The notes under the pieces were generated by a model. It ran no database searches. It was not told the DNA's origin and worked only from the letters and a program-made list of their open reading frames with translations. Below are positions 8,634-17,437 of a DNA stretch of 64,000 nt, piece by piece. The stretch comes from Prevotella bivia DSM 20514. Lineage in GTDB: Bacteria; Bacteroidota; Bacteroidia; Bacteroidales; Bacteroidaceae. Every line of letters begins with the position of its first letter. Position 1 is the first letter of the stretch. The DNA is taken from positions 225,500 through 289,499 of the forward strand of contig NZ_JH660660.1 of NCBI RefSeq assembly GCF_000262545.1, given 5' to 3'. A program made the translations under genes and the position numbers.

Positions 8634-9668
8634 ATGGAAATAAATAAGTTGCCCCTATTGGGCAAAACACTTTTTGAGCTAAAGCAAGTTGCAAAAGAGC
8701 TTGGTTTGCCAGCCTTTGCTGGCAAACAAATGGCAGAATGGCTATACGTGAAGCATGTAAAAAGCATTGACGAGATGACAAACATCTCAAAGGCTAATCG
8801 CGAAAAGCTAGAAAGTGTATATACGATAGGCTGTAAAGCCCCTATTGATGCGCAACACTCACAGGACGGAACTATAAAATATCTTTTTCCTACTGAGAGG
8901 GGAAAGTTTGTAGAAACGGTGTATATCCCCGATGAAGATCGCGCTACGCTGTGTGTATCGTCTCAAGTAGGTTGCAAGATGAATTGTTTGTTCTGTCAAA
9001 CAGGTAAGCAAGGTTTTGAAGGAAGCCTATCAGCAACCGATATTCTTAATCAGATTTACTCTTTACCAGAGCGCGATAAGCTTACCAATATTGTTTTCAT
9101 GGGGCAAGGCGAACCTATGGATAACCTTGATAATGTGCTTCGTACCACCGAGCTAATGACAGCGGAATATGCCTACGCATGGTCGCCAAAGCGCATTACA
9201 GTGAGCAGTGTGGGTTTGAAGAGTAAGCTAAAACGCTTCTTAGACGAGAGCCAATGCCATGTAGCTATCAGTATGCACTCGCCACTACATGAACAACGCG
9301 AAGAGATAATGCCAGCAGAAAAGGGTATGCGCATTCAAGAGGTAGTCGACTTATTGCGCAATTACGACTTCTCGCATCAGCGTCGTTTGTCGTTTGAATA
9401 CATCGTCTTTGGTGGAAAGAATGACAGTATGGAGTATGCAAAGGCGATAGTAGACCTTGTAAAGGGCTTAGATTGTCGTTTCAATTTGATCCGCTTCCAC
9501 CAAATCCCCAACGTACCATTGAAGGGAGCCGATCGTGAGACTATGGAAAAGTTTCGCGATTATCTCACCAAGCATGGTGTGTTTACTACTATCCGTGCAA
9601 GTCGTGGTCAGGATATTTTTGCGGCTTGTGGTCTACTCTCTACTGCAAAAAAACAAGGTAATGTGTAG
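8634..9668 (+). CDS. rlmN: Dual-specificity 23S rRNA/tRNA m2A methyltransferase RlmN
   Basis: RlmN is a radical-SAM enzyme that methylates C2 of A2503 in 23S rRNA and of A37 in some tRNAs. The radical-SAM cluster motif CKMNCLFC supplies Cys114, Cys118 and Cys121. The family motif GQGEPMDN follows, then a SAM-binding segment around RITVSSVGL. A late Cys in GQDIFAACGLL matches the position of the conserved resolving cysteine. At 344 aa the length is typical. The gene opens an apparent operon: the next gene starts 8 nt before this stop codon. Confidence 0.96.
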   Translation: MEINKLPLLGKTLFELKQVAKELGLPAFAGKQMAEWLYVKHVKSIDEMTNISKANREKLESVYTIGCKAPIDAQHSQDGTIKYLFPTERGKFVETVYIPDEDRATLCVSSQVGCKMNCLFCQTGKQGFEGSLSATDILNQIYSLPERDKLTNIVFMGQGEPMDNLDNVLRTTELMTAEYAYAWSPKRITVSSVGLKSKLKRFLDESQCHVAISMHSPLHEQREEIMPAEKGMRIQEVVDLLRNYDFSHQRRLSFEYIVFGGKNDSMEYAKAIVDLVKGLDCRFNLIRFHQIPNVPLKGADRETMEKFRDYLTKHGVFTTIRASRGQDIFAACGLLSTAKKQGNV

Positions 9669-10578
9669 ATCATTCTGCTATATATCAGCCGTACTTGTAA
9701 CAGCTATACTCATATTGGCAAGCTGCAAACAAGTAAACACTCGCCCCAAAAGTGTAGGTAAGCCTTATGAGGTTTTGGTGGTGGGCGATGTTGATAATAT
9801 AGTAGATAGTGTGCTTTCAACTCCCACTCCAGGTCTGCCACAAGCAGAACCACTAATGGATGTCATTCACGCAAAGCAACTAACTTCGGACAATAATAAT
9901 TTCAGAACGATTATTGTGGTCAATATGGATAATGTACCGAAGAAAGTGGCTGAAGCGCATAGTGTGGAAAAAGCAAACGAGTTTGTAGATAATCAGCAAA
10001 CACTCTATATCTTTGCATCAGATAAGAAAGCACTTAAAGAAATCACGCAGAAGCTCCGTCGCACAATTTTGACAACAGAGATAGCTCGCGAGCAGCGTAA
10101 TCTTGCACAAAAACCGAATATTAAAGCAGCAGCTTTAGTAAAGAAAATGTTTGGTAAGACAATGCTTATTCCACAAGAGCTGACAGCAAGTAAAGCAGGA
10201 AAAGACTTTCTTTGGTTATCCAACAATACTGCTGAGGGTATGCTGAATATCTGCTTTTATTATGTAGATGCAAAAAGGTTTGAGACACAGCATGATAGTA
10301 TCATGCAAAGAAACATACAAGGCACACAAAAAGGCGACTATCTAAGTATTGCTACTTTAGCAACACGCATTGTAAACAAAGATACTAAAAACACCACCAT
10401 TCGTGGTATATGGCGGATGAGACAAGAAGCAATGGGTGGTCCATTCGTTACTTATATCCTTCATAATGTGAAAAAACAGGGTAAGTGTTTGGCTGTAGAG
10501 GCTTTTCTCTTTGCACCAGAAAAGGAAAAACGCAATAGAATGAGACGGCTAGAAGCAGCACTTTATACACTACATTAA
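9661..10578 (+). CDS. DUF4837-family lipoprotein (305 aa)
   Basis: The ATG overlaps the end of rlmN by 8 nt, implying translational coupling. It begins with a lipoprotein signal whose lipobox is LILASC. The mature protein starts with KPYEVLVVGD and includes a PGLPQAEP segment, which I recognise as DUF4837, a Bacteroidetes-only family of unknown function often found beside rlmN and pdxA. A conserved-looking pair of lobes follows (FRTIIVVNMDNV and a C-terminal half with GIWRMRQEAMGGPFV). It probably faces the periplasm or the outer membrane. The much longer upstream extension in the same frame lies inside rlmN and was discarded. Confidence 0.8.
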   Translation: MCRSFCYISAVLVTAILILASCKQVNTRPKSVGKPYEVLVVGDVDNIVDSVLSTPTPGLPQAEPLMDVIHAKQLTSDNNNFRTIIVVNMDNVPKKVAEAHSVEKANEFVDNQQTLYIFASDKKALKEITQKLRRTILTTEIAREQRNLAQKPNIKAAALVKKMFGKTMLIPQELTASKAGKDFLWLSNNTAEGMLNICFYYVDAKRFETQHDSIMQRNIQGTQKGDYLSIATLATRIVNKDTKNTTIRGIWRMRQEAMGGPFVTYILHNVKKQGKCLAVEAFLFAPEKEKRNRMRRLEAALYTLH

Positions 10579-10628
10579 ACTAGAAAACATTTAGAAAAAT
10601 ATATTATACAATAAATTCATTTTATAGA

Positions 10629-11750
10629 ATGGAAAATAATAAAAAACTACGTGTAGCTATCACTCATGGTGATACGAACGGAATTGGATATGAGCTTATT
10701 TTTAAAACCTTTGCCGAACAGGAGATATTGGAACTTTGTACGCCTATTATATATGGCTCGCCAAAGGTGGCTACATATCATCGCAACGCATTAGATATTG
10801 AGGCCAACTTTACAATTATTAATGATGCCTCGGATATAAAAGACGGTAGAGTAAACTTGCTTCCCGTATTTGACGAGGAAATAAAGGTGGAATTAGGAGT
10901 AGCTACAGAGGAGTCGGGCAATGCAGGATTGGTTGCTATTGATCGTGCTTTAGAGGATTATAAACAGGGCTTGTTTGATGTGCTTATTACTTGTCCACTA
11001 GAGAATAACGACAAGTTCCATTTCAGTGGTCAAAGTAGGTATATCAATGATCACCTTGGAATTATGGAACAGGGATTAACCGTCTTGGTAAATGAAGGTA
11101 TGCGCATAGCATTGGCTACTCGCAACTTGCCGCTAAAGGATGTATGTGAGTACCTAACAAAGGAGATTCTTGTGAGGCAAGCTACCCTACTCTATGAAAG
11201 TTTAAAGCGCGACTTCTGCCTATCTTGTCCACGTATAGCCTTGCTAGGCATTAATCCCAAAGCTGGCGATAACGGATTATTAGGATCGGAAGAGATAGAA
11301 CTTATTCAACCAGCCATTGAGCAGCTCGCAGCTAACGGCATTCAAGCTTTTGGTGCGTACGCAGCAGATACGCTTTTTGGCAATGGCGATTACACCCAAT
11401 TTGATGCTATCCTTGCAATGTATTATGAACAAGCTTTTACACCTTTCCGCACTATCCCTATAGGGAATGGTATCAATTACACAGCAGGGTTATCGCTTAT
11501 TCGCACTGCTCCAGATATGCCTAATAGCCTATCACTAGCAGGAAAGAACATTGCTGAAGTGGATGCTTTCCGCAATGCCATTTATGCAGCTATTGATATT
11601 TACCGTAATCGTATCAATTATGACGAACCGCTAAGTAATCCTTTGCCAAAGCTTTATAAAGAACGCAAAGAGGAAGGCGAAAAGGTTCGTTTTGCGGTAA
11701 AGCGCAACGATTTTAGTACTAAAGGCGAGCAGGGCTCTAACGAACAATAG
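10629..11750 (+). CDS. pdxA: PdxA-family protein lacking the metal-site histidines (373 aa)
   Basis: The fold is that of 4-hydroxythreonine-4-phosphate dehydrogenase, the NAD-dependent step before PdxJ in DXP-dependent vitamin B6 synthesis. Segments align end to end: ITHGDTNGIGYE at the N-terminus, GINPKAGDNGLLG, AMYYEQAFTPF and GINYTAGLSLIRT. However, the residues expected for catalysis are changed. The GHTE motif is GQSR (134-137). The three histidines that bind the divalent metal are Asn166, Lys211 and Tyr266. The DHGTAFDIAG loop is DMPNSLSLAG. A C-terminal charged tail of about 35 residues is extra. The gene is 50 bp after the DUF4837 gene and 26 bp before the next. It is probably not a normal PdxA enzyme; its present role is unknown. 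Confidence 0.85.
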   Translation: MENNKKLRVAITHGDTNGIGYELIFKTFAEQEILELCTPIIYGSPKVATYHRNALDIEANFTIINDASDIKDGRVNLLPVFDEEIKVELGVATEESGNAGLVAIDRALEDYKQGLFDVLITCPLENNDKFHFSGQSRYINDHLGIMEQGLTVLVNEGMRIALATRNLPLKDVCEYLTKEILVRQATLLYESLKRDFCLSCPRIALLGINPKAGDNGLLGSEEIELIQPAIEQLAANGIQAFGAYAADTLFGNGDYTQFDAILAMYYEQAFTPFRTIPIGNGINYTAGLSLIRTAPDMPNSLSLAGKNIAEVDAFRNAIYAAIDIYRNRINYDEPLSNPLPKLYKERKEEGEKVRFAVKRNDFSTKGEQGSNEQ

Positions 11751-11776
11751 ATAATAAGCAATTTGGCAATATCAAG

Positions 11777-12793
11777 ATGAAAGGTAAATACCAAAACGTA
11801 TTCTTTATCTTTGGCATCATTGTTTTGGGAGTTATGGTTTCTCAACTCAACTTTACTGAAGTGTGGAAGGGTTTGCAACATGCAGGCTATTGGACGTTGG
11901 CAGTTATTGTGTTATGGGCTTTCCTATATCTCTTTAACACATCGGCATGGTATATCATTATTCGTAGCTTACAGAAGCAGGGAGGGCAGACTAAAGATGA
12001 TGAAGAATATCCCTTTAAACCTATTCCGTATGCGTGGTTATATAAGGTAACCATATCAGGTTTCGCACTCAACTATGCCACTCCCGGAGGGTTAATGGGA
12101 GGTGAGCCTTATCGCGTTATGGCTTTAACCCCAAAGATAGGTGCGGAGAAAGCCACAGCGTCAGTGCTTCTTTATGCTATGACACATATCTTTAGTCATT
12201 TTTGGTTTTGGCTTTTATCTTGTATATTGTTTATACTAACACAATCGATAAATGTCTTTATGGGCATACTTTTGGCAATTGTTGTTGGTTTTTGCATACT
12301 TGCTATTTGGTTTTTCCTTTCTGGATATAAGAAAGGTTTGGCAGCAAGATTGATGAAGTTGCTGAGCCATATTCCTTTTGTAAAGGGCTGGGCAAAACGC
12401 TTTATAGAGGGTCATGAGGAGCAATTGTCAACAATAGATAAACAAGTAGCATCGCTACACAATCAAAATCCACGTACATTTATCTCTGTAGTTTTATTAG
12501 AGTTAGCTTGCCGCGTTTGTAGTGCGCTAGAGGTAATGTTTATTCTATTCGTGCTTTTCCCACATATCAACTTCATTGCATGTATTTTAATTATAGCTTT
12601 TACAACGCTATTTGCTAACTTATTGTTTTTTATCCCTTTGCAGCTAGGGGGGCGTGAAGGTGGTTTTTTGATATCAATAACAGAGTTAGGACTTACCGCT
12701 AATGCAGGTATCTTTGTAGCACTAATCGTGCGCATTCGTGAATTAATTTGGACTGCTATAGGCTTATTACTGATAAAAGTAGAGAAAAAGTAG
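11777..12793 (+). CDS. YbhN/AglD-type flippase-like membrane protein (338 aa)
   Basis: This is an integral membrane protein of the lysylphosphatidylglycerol-synthase transmembrane-region (UPF0104/YbhN) type. About seven or eight hydrophobic helices are visible. The family motif region TPGGLMGGEPYRVMAL lies near residue 100, and a late segment reads FIPLQLGGREGGFL. Members are proposed lipid or glycolipid flippases or their regulators. No fused aminoacyl-transferase domain is present, so lysylation of lipid is unlikely. It is the last gene of the rlmN operon, 26 bp after the PdxA-like gene. Confidence 0.8.
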   Translation: MKGKYQNVFFIFGIIVLGVMVSQLNFTEVWKGLQHAGYWTLAVIVLWAFLYLFNTSAWYIIIRSLQKQGGQTKDDEEYPFKPIPYAWLYKVTISGFALNYATPGGLMGGEPYRVMALTPKIGAEKATASVLLYAMTHIFSHFWFWLLSCILFILTQSINVFMGILLAIVVGFCILAIWFFLSGYKKGLAARLMKLLSHIPFVKGWAKRFIEGHEEQLSTIDKQVASLHNQNPRTFISVVLLELACRVCSALEVMFILFVLFPHINFIACILIIAFTTLFANLLFFIPLQLGGREGGFLISITELGLTANAGIFVALIVRIRELIWTAIGLLLIKVEKK

Positions 12794-12846
12794 CAACGTA
12801 GTATACCTTTGTATAATGAATTATAATAACTAATAATCATAAATTT

Positions 12847-13773
12847 ATGAGAAAAGTGATAATATCAGCCTTATTAATAATTATGGGCTTGTGTGTGAAT
12901 GCTCAAAATCTTTTTGTAGGGACATATAATATTCGTTATGATGCAGAAAGCGACCGTTCTGAAGGAAATGGATGGAATGTTAGAAGTAAGGTTCTTTGCG
13001 ATATGATGAACTTTGAAGATCCTGATATTTTTGGAGTTCAAGAGGCTTTAATCAACCAAGTACACGATCTTAAGAGCCAACTAAATGGCTATGACTATAT
13101 TGGTGTAGGACGTGATGATGGCAAAGAGGCTGGAGAATTTTCGGCTATCTTTTATAAGAAAGACAAACTAAAGAAGCTCGCTAACGGCAACTTTTGGTTG
13201 AGTGAAACACCAGAAAAGCCAGGATTAGGTTGGGATGCTGCTTGTATCAGAATATGTACATGGGGGAAATTTGAAGAAATAGGTACAAAGTTTAAATTCT
13301 ATTATTTCAATTTACACATGGATCATGTGGGTGTTGTGGCTCGCCGAGAAGCAGCAAAACTTGTGATAAAGCGCATCAAAGAGATAGCAGGCGACAAGGC
13401 TCCAGTAATCCTAACAGGTGATTTTAATGTAGACCAGAAAGATGAAATCTATAAGATCTTTGCAGAGTCAAAAATACTAAAAGACACTTATATAGCTGCT
13501 AAACAAAGATTTGCAGAGAACGGAACGTATCAGGGGTTCAAGTCAGACTTATACACCGAAAGCCGTATTGATCATATATTTGTGTCAAATGAGTTTGAAG
13601 TAAATCATTATGGCATCTTGACCAATGGCTATTGGAGTAAGAATGCGAGTACAAATACTACAAAAGAAGCAAATGCTCCACAACAAATCTCTTTTGAACA
13701 TTATACACATCGCTTACCATCCGATCACTACCCTGTTCTTGCAAAGATACACTTTAATACTAATAGACACTAG
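12847..13773 (+). CDS. Secreted endonuclease/exonuclease/phosphatase-family protein
   Basis: An N-terminal signal peptide (about residues 1-19, MRKVIISALLIIMGLCVNA) precedes a complete DNase I-like fold. The catalytic signatures are all present: TYNIRYD, GVQEAL, HMDHVG, LTGDFNVD and the C-terminal SDHYPV, with RIDHIFVS before it. The fold hydrolyses phosphodiesters or phosphoesters in nucleic acids, inositides or sphingomyelin, and the substrate cannot be read from the sequence. It should act in the periplasm or outside the cell. A -7 element TACCTTTG at 12804-12811 suggests its own promoter. Confidence 0.88.
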   Translation: MRKVIISALLIIMGLCVNAQNLFVGTYNIRYDAESDRSEGNGWNVRSKVLCDMMNFEDPDIFGVQEALINQVHDLKSQLNGYDYIGVGRDDGKEAGEFSAIFYKKDKLKKLANGNFWLSETPEKPGLGWDAACIRICTWGKFEEIGTKFKFYYFNLHMDHVGVVARREAAKLVIKRIKEIAGDKAPVILTGDFNVDQKDEIYKIFAESKILKDTYIAAKQRFAENGTYQGFKSDLYTESRIDHIFVSNEFEVNHYGILTNGYWSKNASTNTTKEANAPQQISFEHYTHRLPSDHYPVLAKIHFNTNRH

Positions 13774-13814
13774 TACATCTCCAATAAAGATAAAACACTG
13801 TAGCAAAAAGAAAA

Positions 13815-13867
13815 AACACACAAAAGAAAAAGCCCTAAGTAATTTCAGTATAGAGTTACTTAGGGCT
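13815..13867 (-). terminator. Terminator after the CapD-like gene
   Basis: A perfect 12-bp stem (13831-13842 with 13856-13867) has a 13-nt loop. On the minus strand it is followed by a T-rich run (13815-13830). It ends the CapD-like transcript. Confidence 0.8.
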
Positions 13868-13888
13868 TCTTGCTAGCGCTACATTATA

Positions 13889-15823
13889 TTATTCACTCGC
13901 ATCAAGTGAAGAATAGATACTATTCTTACTTATATATTCTGGAACAATAGCTTTCATCTTAGCTACGATTGCCATATCATCATAGGTATGGGCAATATCA
14001 ATAAGTTCATTGATGTCTTTTTGCACTTCGGTAAAATCATACTCACGTACTTTTGCAATACGGATTTTATCATGAAAACTAGGTAAGGTGTTCTCTGTTG
14101 TGCTTAACACTTCCTCATATAGCTTCTCGCCTGCACGCAAGCCTGTGTATTTTATTTCTACATTCTTTGCACCAGAAAGACGGATCATACGCCTTGCAAG
14201 ATCGGCTATCTTCACTGGTTTACCCATATCGAAGACAAATATTTCTCCACCATCACCATGTGTCCCGGCTTCAAGTACAAGTTTACATGCTTCTGGAATG
14301 AGCATGAAAAAGCGAATAATGTTAGGGTCGGTAACCGTTACAGGACCACCTTCTTTTATTTGTTTCTCAAATAAAGGAATGACAGAACCATTCGAACCAA
14401 GAACATTACCAAAGCGAGTTGTTACAAATTGGGTTACAGTGCCTTTTTCTTTGCCTTGATTAATAGTATGATTAAGACTCTGACAATAAATCTCACAGAT
14501 GCGCTTAGAGCACCCCATTACATTGGTTGGGTTTACTGCCTTATCAGTCGAGATCATTACAAACTTCTTCACACCATATTTCACACTTAGATCGGCTATA
14601 ATCTTTGTTCCACATACATTATTGCATATACTCTCTGATGGGTTATCTTCCATCATAGGAACATGTTTATAAGCTGCTGCATGGAAAACATAATCGGGCT
14701 TATACGCTGCAAAAATATGATCCATACGTTCCGCATTTGTGATGCTTGTAACAATCGTTTCAACCTTTATCTCTGGCCAATTTTTGCGCATCATCAAGCG
14801 AATATCGTGCTGTGGAGTTTCTGCTTGATCAATCAATATAAGTTTAGCAGGTTTATAAACAGCTATTTGGCGTACCATTTCTGAACCAATACTACCAGCC
14901 GATCCCGTAATCATAATATTTCTCTCTCTAAGCAAAGAGCCAATAGCCTCCATATCAACTTGGATTTGATTGCGTGGAAGCAAGTCTTCTACACTAATTT
15001 CTTTTAAAGTAACATTAGAGTAGTCATCATCAGGAGTCCAAATCTTAGTATCTGGACTCATATAAATTTTTACCCCAGAGTTTAATAATATATCTTGAAG
15101 AACGGTATCATTGCGGAAACGATCATTTTGAAGCGGCGATATCAATACAGCCTGAATATCAAGCTCTTTTATAAAACCTGCTAATTCTTCATTTACAACA
15201 AAGACATTCTCTCCCATCAATATACGCCCCTTCATTGATTTATCATGCGAAATAAATCCTTTGAGAAGAAAGCGGTGTGGCTTTTCATCACGGATACTTT
15301 TAGCAACTCCAATACCACCACTATTCATACCATATACTAGAGTACGAATACCATTTCTGTTATTAAGCGATGCATCATAGAATGATTTCACTAAGATACG
15401 GAATAGGGTCATTCCTATCATAGCAAGTATATACATAATGAATATTTGCTTGCCACGTAATCTAACAAAATCAAGCCCAACGAAGTGCCAATGATACATT
15501 GTATAGTGCATAATCTCTGCTATGCTTAAAGAAAGTAGCATAGCAAAAAATACTCTACGTAAATCGACAAAGGAAGAATATCTTACTATACCTGAATAGG
15601 TTCTAAACACACGAAAACCTATAAGGTTAAAAACCATATATATGAAGATAGTGCGTGAAATTAGATCTAAATTGGTGAAAGTTATTAAACTCCCATGATA
15701 GGATAGCCAAAAAACAATAAGTCCTGAAAGATAGCATATTAAGCTATCTACAACGAGTATCACCCAATAGGGCAAGGCATTTACAGAGAAATACCAGCTA
15801 AACATTTTCTTTAAAGTATTCAT
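13889..15823 (-). CDS. FlaA1/CapD-type nucleotide-sugar 4,6-dehydratase, membrane-bound (644 aa)
   Basis: The N-terminus has four or five hydrophobic helices, followed by a CoA-binding-like domain (TLVYGMNSGGIGVAKSI). An extended short-chain dehydrogenase domain then begins near residue 300 with the NAD-binding GSAGSIGSEM. Catalytic-type signatures are ISTDKAVNPTNVMGCSK (Thr/Asp/Lys and the MxxxK form seen in FlaA1 and PglF) and FVTTRFGNVLGSNGSVIP. Such enzymes convert UDP-GlcNAc (or UDP-GalNAc) to the 4-keto-6-deoxy sugar that leads to bacillosamine, FucNAc or QuiNAc, used in capsule, LPS or O-glycans. No glycosyltransferases are adjacent. A -7 element (TACCTTTG, 15891-15898) lies upstream. 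Confidence 0.9.
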   Translation of the reverse strand: MNTLKKMFSWYFSVNALPYWVILVVDSLICYLSGLIVFWLSYHGSLITFTNLDLISRTIFIYMVFNLIGFRVFRTYSGIVRYSSFVDLRRVFFAMLLSLSIAEIMHYTMYHWHFVGLDFVRLRGKQIFIMYILAMIGMTLFRILVKSFYDASLNNRNGIRTLVYGMNSGGIGVAKSIRDEKPHRFLLKGFISHDKSMKGRILMGENVFVVNEELAGFIKELDIQAVLISPLQNDRFRNDTVLQDILLNSGVKIYMSPDTKIWTPDDDYSNVTLKEISVEDLLPRNQIQVDMEAIGSLLRERNIMITGSAGSIGSEMVRQIAVYKPAKLILIDQAETPQHDIRLMMRKNWPEIKVETIVTSITNAERMDHIFAAYKPDYVFHAAAYKHVPMMEDNPSESICNNVCGTKIIADLSVKYGVKKFVMISTDKAVNPTNVMGCSKRICEIYCQSLNHTINQGKEKGTVTQFVTTRFGNVLGSNGSVIPLFEKQIKEGGPVTVTDPNIIRFFMLIPEACKLVLEAGTHGDGGEIFVFDMGKPVKIADLARRMIRLSGAKNVEIKYTGLRAGEKLYEEVLSTTENTLPSFHDKIRIAKVREYDFTEVQKDINELIDIAHTYDDMAIVAKMKAIVPEYISKNSIYSSLDASE

Positions 15824-15981
15824 ATATTAAGTAAACTTTCTAAATATATGGGTATCGCATTTAATAATCCCTCTTGATGTTTTTGTCCTACAAAGGTAGC
15901 TAAAAAAGTAGTAAATAGCTGTGGGGCATCGTAAAAATATTACGTAAACAAAAAGGAAAGGTATATTTTCTTACTTTGCTC

Positions 15982-17292
15982 TTATTTTATATCCATCTGA
16001 ATATGGTATAACCCTGCATACACATTTCCTTTATGTATAAAACTAATAACAACTTGATTTACTCCTGCTTGCTTAGCAACTTTCTTAGGTTCTAAAACAA
16101 AGTTGCCATCCATGGAAAGATAATCTCCTCCACCCAATACTTGATAACCTATTTTAAACGCTTCGTTAGCAAAGTTGAGCATTTCATTTTTTGACCATGT
16201 AAATATATTTATTCGCTGCACCGTGAGTTGATTATTAGTAACCATACCCCAAAAGCCAAGTTGGCGAGGCGAACTACCAACAACCTTATCCGAGCCACTT
16301 ACTTCATCGTAATCCATATTATAGTGATATATCAGTTCCTTATAGGCTCCATATCCATTTATTGTTTGGGCTATATTCAGATAATAGTTCATTGCAATGT
16401 CATCATAGAACTGAATATTATTAGTCTGATGTTGGATATTGGAAAGGATGGCATAGAGATATGAAAACGAGAATTCTTTAGTCTTATTATTTCCTATTAT
16501 ATTGTCGTTATTTGAAATATCGCTAGCAGATGTTTTGGGATACTTCACGTTGCTAACGATGCCGTTGTTGCTGATAGCTTGATTACTTGTTTCTTCTTCC
16601 TTTAAAATGCTTGAATGATTATTGGTATTATATTTATTATTAGATATTTGTGTAATTGTTCGTTCACTAGCTTTTCGCGCATTAGCAATATTGCGCGATT
16701 GCTCCATAATCAGAGCTTCATCAGATTTATAACGGTTGCAAAACATATCAACATTAGTAGTTTTGTCTATGTAAGAATCTCGTCCTCCAGAACTTTGAGA
16801 AATCATTTTGCCATTGTTCCATACCGTAGTATTTTCTATTTTTCCATTCTCATTATAAGTAAAAGTGAAACCATTTAATACTCCATTGCGATAGTTTAGC
16901 TTCATACCAACATTGCCACTTGGATAGAAAGATACAGCCCTACCGTGAGCCACACCTCTTTTATATTGCATAATCGACTCTACCCTGCCCGATTTAAAGA
17001 AGGTTCTACAAACTCCATCTAAAACTGTATTATGATCGTTCTGTTTGCTGATTGTAATATAATGCTTTTCTGCTTTGAGTTGTCCCGTGATGTAATAATC
17101 GTAAAACATCTTACGACCAGCATCATCTCTCCCAAGCACTCGGTAATAAGCAGCTTGTGCCATACTAGGAACACCACGCCAATTACTATTATAAAAAAAA
17201 GCATTTGGGGGAATGCTAGAGCTGACACGTTGTTGGGCAAAAGTAAAAACAACAGTTAATAACGTGTATACAATAATATATATCCTTTTCAT
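15982..17292 (-). CDS. Secreted YwqK-like (MORN-type repeat) protein (436 aa)
   Basis: A signal peptide (MKRIYIIVYTLLTVVFTFAQ) precedes repeats of the YwqK/MORN_2 kind at about residues 65-165: DGVCRTFFKSGRVE, HGRAVSFYPSGNVGMKLNYR, and NGFTFTYNENGKIENTTVW. The middle (about 185-280) is Asn/Ser-rich and looks disordered. The C-terminal 150 residues form a separate unrecognised domain with INIFTWSKNEMLNFANEAF. Despite the common database name, nothing links this protein to a toxin-antitoxin system. It is probably a surface or periplasmic protein. It is monocistronic, with a good promoter immediately upstream. Confidence 0.7.
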   Translation of the reverse strand: MKRIYIIVYTLLTVVFTFAQQRVSSSIPPNAFFYNSNWRGVPSMAQAAYYRVLGRDDAGRKMFYDYYITGQLKAEKHYITISKQNDHNTVLDGVCRTFFKSGRVESIMQYKRGVAHGRAVSFYPSGNVGMKLNYRNGVLNGFTFTYNENGKIENTTVWNNGKMISQSSGGRDSYIDKTTNVDMFCNRYKSDEALIMEQSRNIANARKASERTITQISNNKYNTNNHSSILKEEETSNQAISNNGIVSNVKYPKTSASDISNNDNIIGNNKTKEFSFSYLYAILSNIQHQTNNIQFYDDIAMNYYLNIAQTINGYGAYKELIYHYNMDYDEVSGSDKVVGSSPRQLGFWGMVTNNQLTVQRINIFTWSKNEMLNFANEAFKIGYQVLGGGDYLSMDGNFVLEPKKVAKQAGVNQVVISFIHKGNVYAGLYHIQMDIK

Positions 17293-17310
17293 AATTTTCG
17301 TTTTACTCTA

Positions 17311-17342
17311 CAAAAATAATGTATACCTGTGTAAAAAACAAA
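17311..17342 (-). promoter_or_regulatory. Promoter of the YwqK-like gene
   Basis: On the minus strand a -33 TTTG (17339-17342) and a -7 TATTTTTG (17311-17318) are 20 bp apart. The leader is about 15-18 nt long. Confidence 0.6.
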
Positions 17343-17437
17343 TCTATTTATAAAATTTCCCTAATGAGAACAGTTAATTACAAAAGTAATTAGTATCTTT
17401 GTTTCAGAAAATACTAACTTACTAATACGTAAATAAA

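Noticed and set aside
9535..9660. N-terminal extension of the DUF4837 gene
   Set aside because: It lies inside rlmN. The ATG at 9661 begins a proper lipoprotein signal.
15982..17292. Toxin-antitoxin locus
   Set aside because: The YwqK name is attached to antitoxins in databases, but here the protein is secreted and has no toxin partner.
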